From Bordetella parapertussis (lineage in GTDB: Bacteria; Pseudomonadota; Gammaproteobacteria; Burkholderiales; SG8-39): DNA of 52,022 bases. Of this stretch, positions 51,897-52,022 are shown one piece after another. Both the position numbers and the translations under genes were made by a program. Under the pieces are notes generated by a model that did not search any database, was not told the origin of the DNA, and saw only the letters and a program-made list of their open reading frames with translations. The first letter of the stretch is position 1; every line of letters begins with the position of its first letter. The DNA is taken from assembly GCA_945862265.1 (NCBI GenBank), contig CAMAXP010000031.1:1-52022 (forward strand). The letters run 5' to 3'.

Positions 51897-52022
51897 AATT
51901 AATAGAACCAAATGCGTTTCGTCGAGTCCAACGATTATCAGAAGCGTTTTGGAGACGACGATGCGAGTGGCAAGTACGATCGAACTGGACGACGCGCAAC
52001 GGGAGAAGCTGGTGAAGCTTGC
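51883..52022 (+). mobile_element. IS630-family element, 5' end only
   Basis: Begins directly after the TA in the tctC gene and runs off the window. It contains a 64-nt leader after the terminal repeat, a ribosome site and the start of a transposase. Same orientation as the fragment at 1-147. Confidence 0.85.
51961..52022 (+). CDS. IS630-family transposase, N-terminal fragment
   Basis: ATG 51961 behind GGAG (51951-51954). The 20 complete residues seen, including IELDDAQREKLVKL, match the start of the helix-turn-helix region of IS630 transposases. Cut by the window end. Probably the same gene whose tail is at 2-148, but the sequences do not overlap so identity cannot be shown. Confidence 0.75.
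   Translation, partial: MRVASTIELDDAQREKLVKL

Overview
The window looks like chromosomal DNA of a high-GC betaproteobacterium, most likely Burkholderiales or a near relative. I infer this from gene order and family content: tpiA-secG-tRNA-Leu-nuoA..N, rlmE-ftsH-folP-glmM next to a pst operon, dapB-carA-carB-greA, the divergent bamE/fur pair, the recN-nadK/hrcA-hemH block, and TctC/Bug-type solute receptors (one decayed, one disrupted). No species can be named from the sequence alone.

Layout. (1) 1-148: the 3' end of an IS630-family element. (2) 149-1115: a short empty stretch, a tRNA-Arg(UCU) with a poorly paired acceptor stem, and a glycine-zipper envelope protein. (3) 1123-6330: a minus-strand four-gene operon (a cysteine-dioxygenase-like cupin fused to four rhodanese domains, a class II aldolase-like protein, a TauD-type dioxygenase and an N-formylglutamate amidohydrolase-like protein), divergent from a MaoC-type hydratase. 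This is the least familiar locus here. (4) 6400-22660, all minus: tpiA, secG, tRNA-Leu(GAG), the 14-gene respiratory complex I operon and a Nudix hydrolase. (5) 22809-26619: pstSCAB with a clear Pho box. (6) 26693-29458: an arsR-arsC-aquaglyceroporin operon lying directly upstream of pstS, with a divergent MFS transporter and a perfect 12-bp inverted-repeat operator. (7) 29459-42909: an exported methyltransferase, glmM, folP, ftsH, rlmE, yhbY, greA, carBA, dapB, bamE, fur and a TMEM165-type manganese exporter. (8) 42956-43539: a deleted, frameshifted TctC/Bug pseudogene. (9) 43540-48308: recN, nadK, hrcA, hemH. (10) 48354-51888: a LysR-regulated sugar-acid-type catabolic cassette (HpcH/HpaI aldolase, mandelate racemase/enolase-family dehydratase, TctC receptor) whose last gene is cut by an IS630 insertion. 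(11) 51883-52022: the 5' end of an IS630-family element.

The two IS fragments carry the same 17-bp terminal sequence in inverted orientation, lie in the same transcriptional direction and are each about 140 bp long. This fits an assembled contig that stops at both ends inside a multicopy IS630 element.

How it works together. Most of the window is core metabolism: NADH oxidation, glycolysis, preprotein export, phosphate uptake, peptidoglycan precursor, folate, pyrimidine/arginine and lysine synthesis, membrane proteolysis, iron control, DNA repair and heme. Accessory material sits in four places: the cupin-rhodanese locus, the ars cassette between glmM and pstS, the sugar-acid cassette after hemH, and the IS ends. 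The ars cassette beside pst makes physiological sense because arsenate is taken up through phosphate transport.
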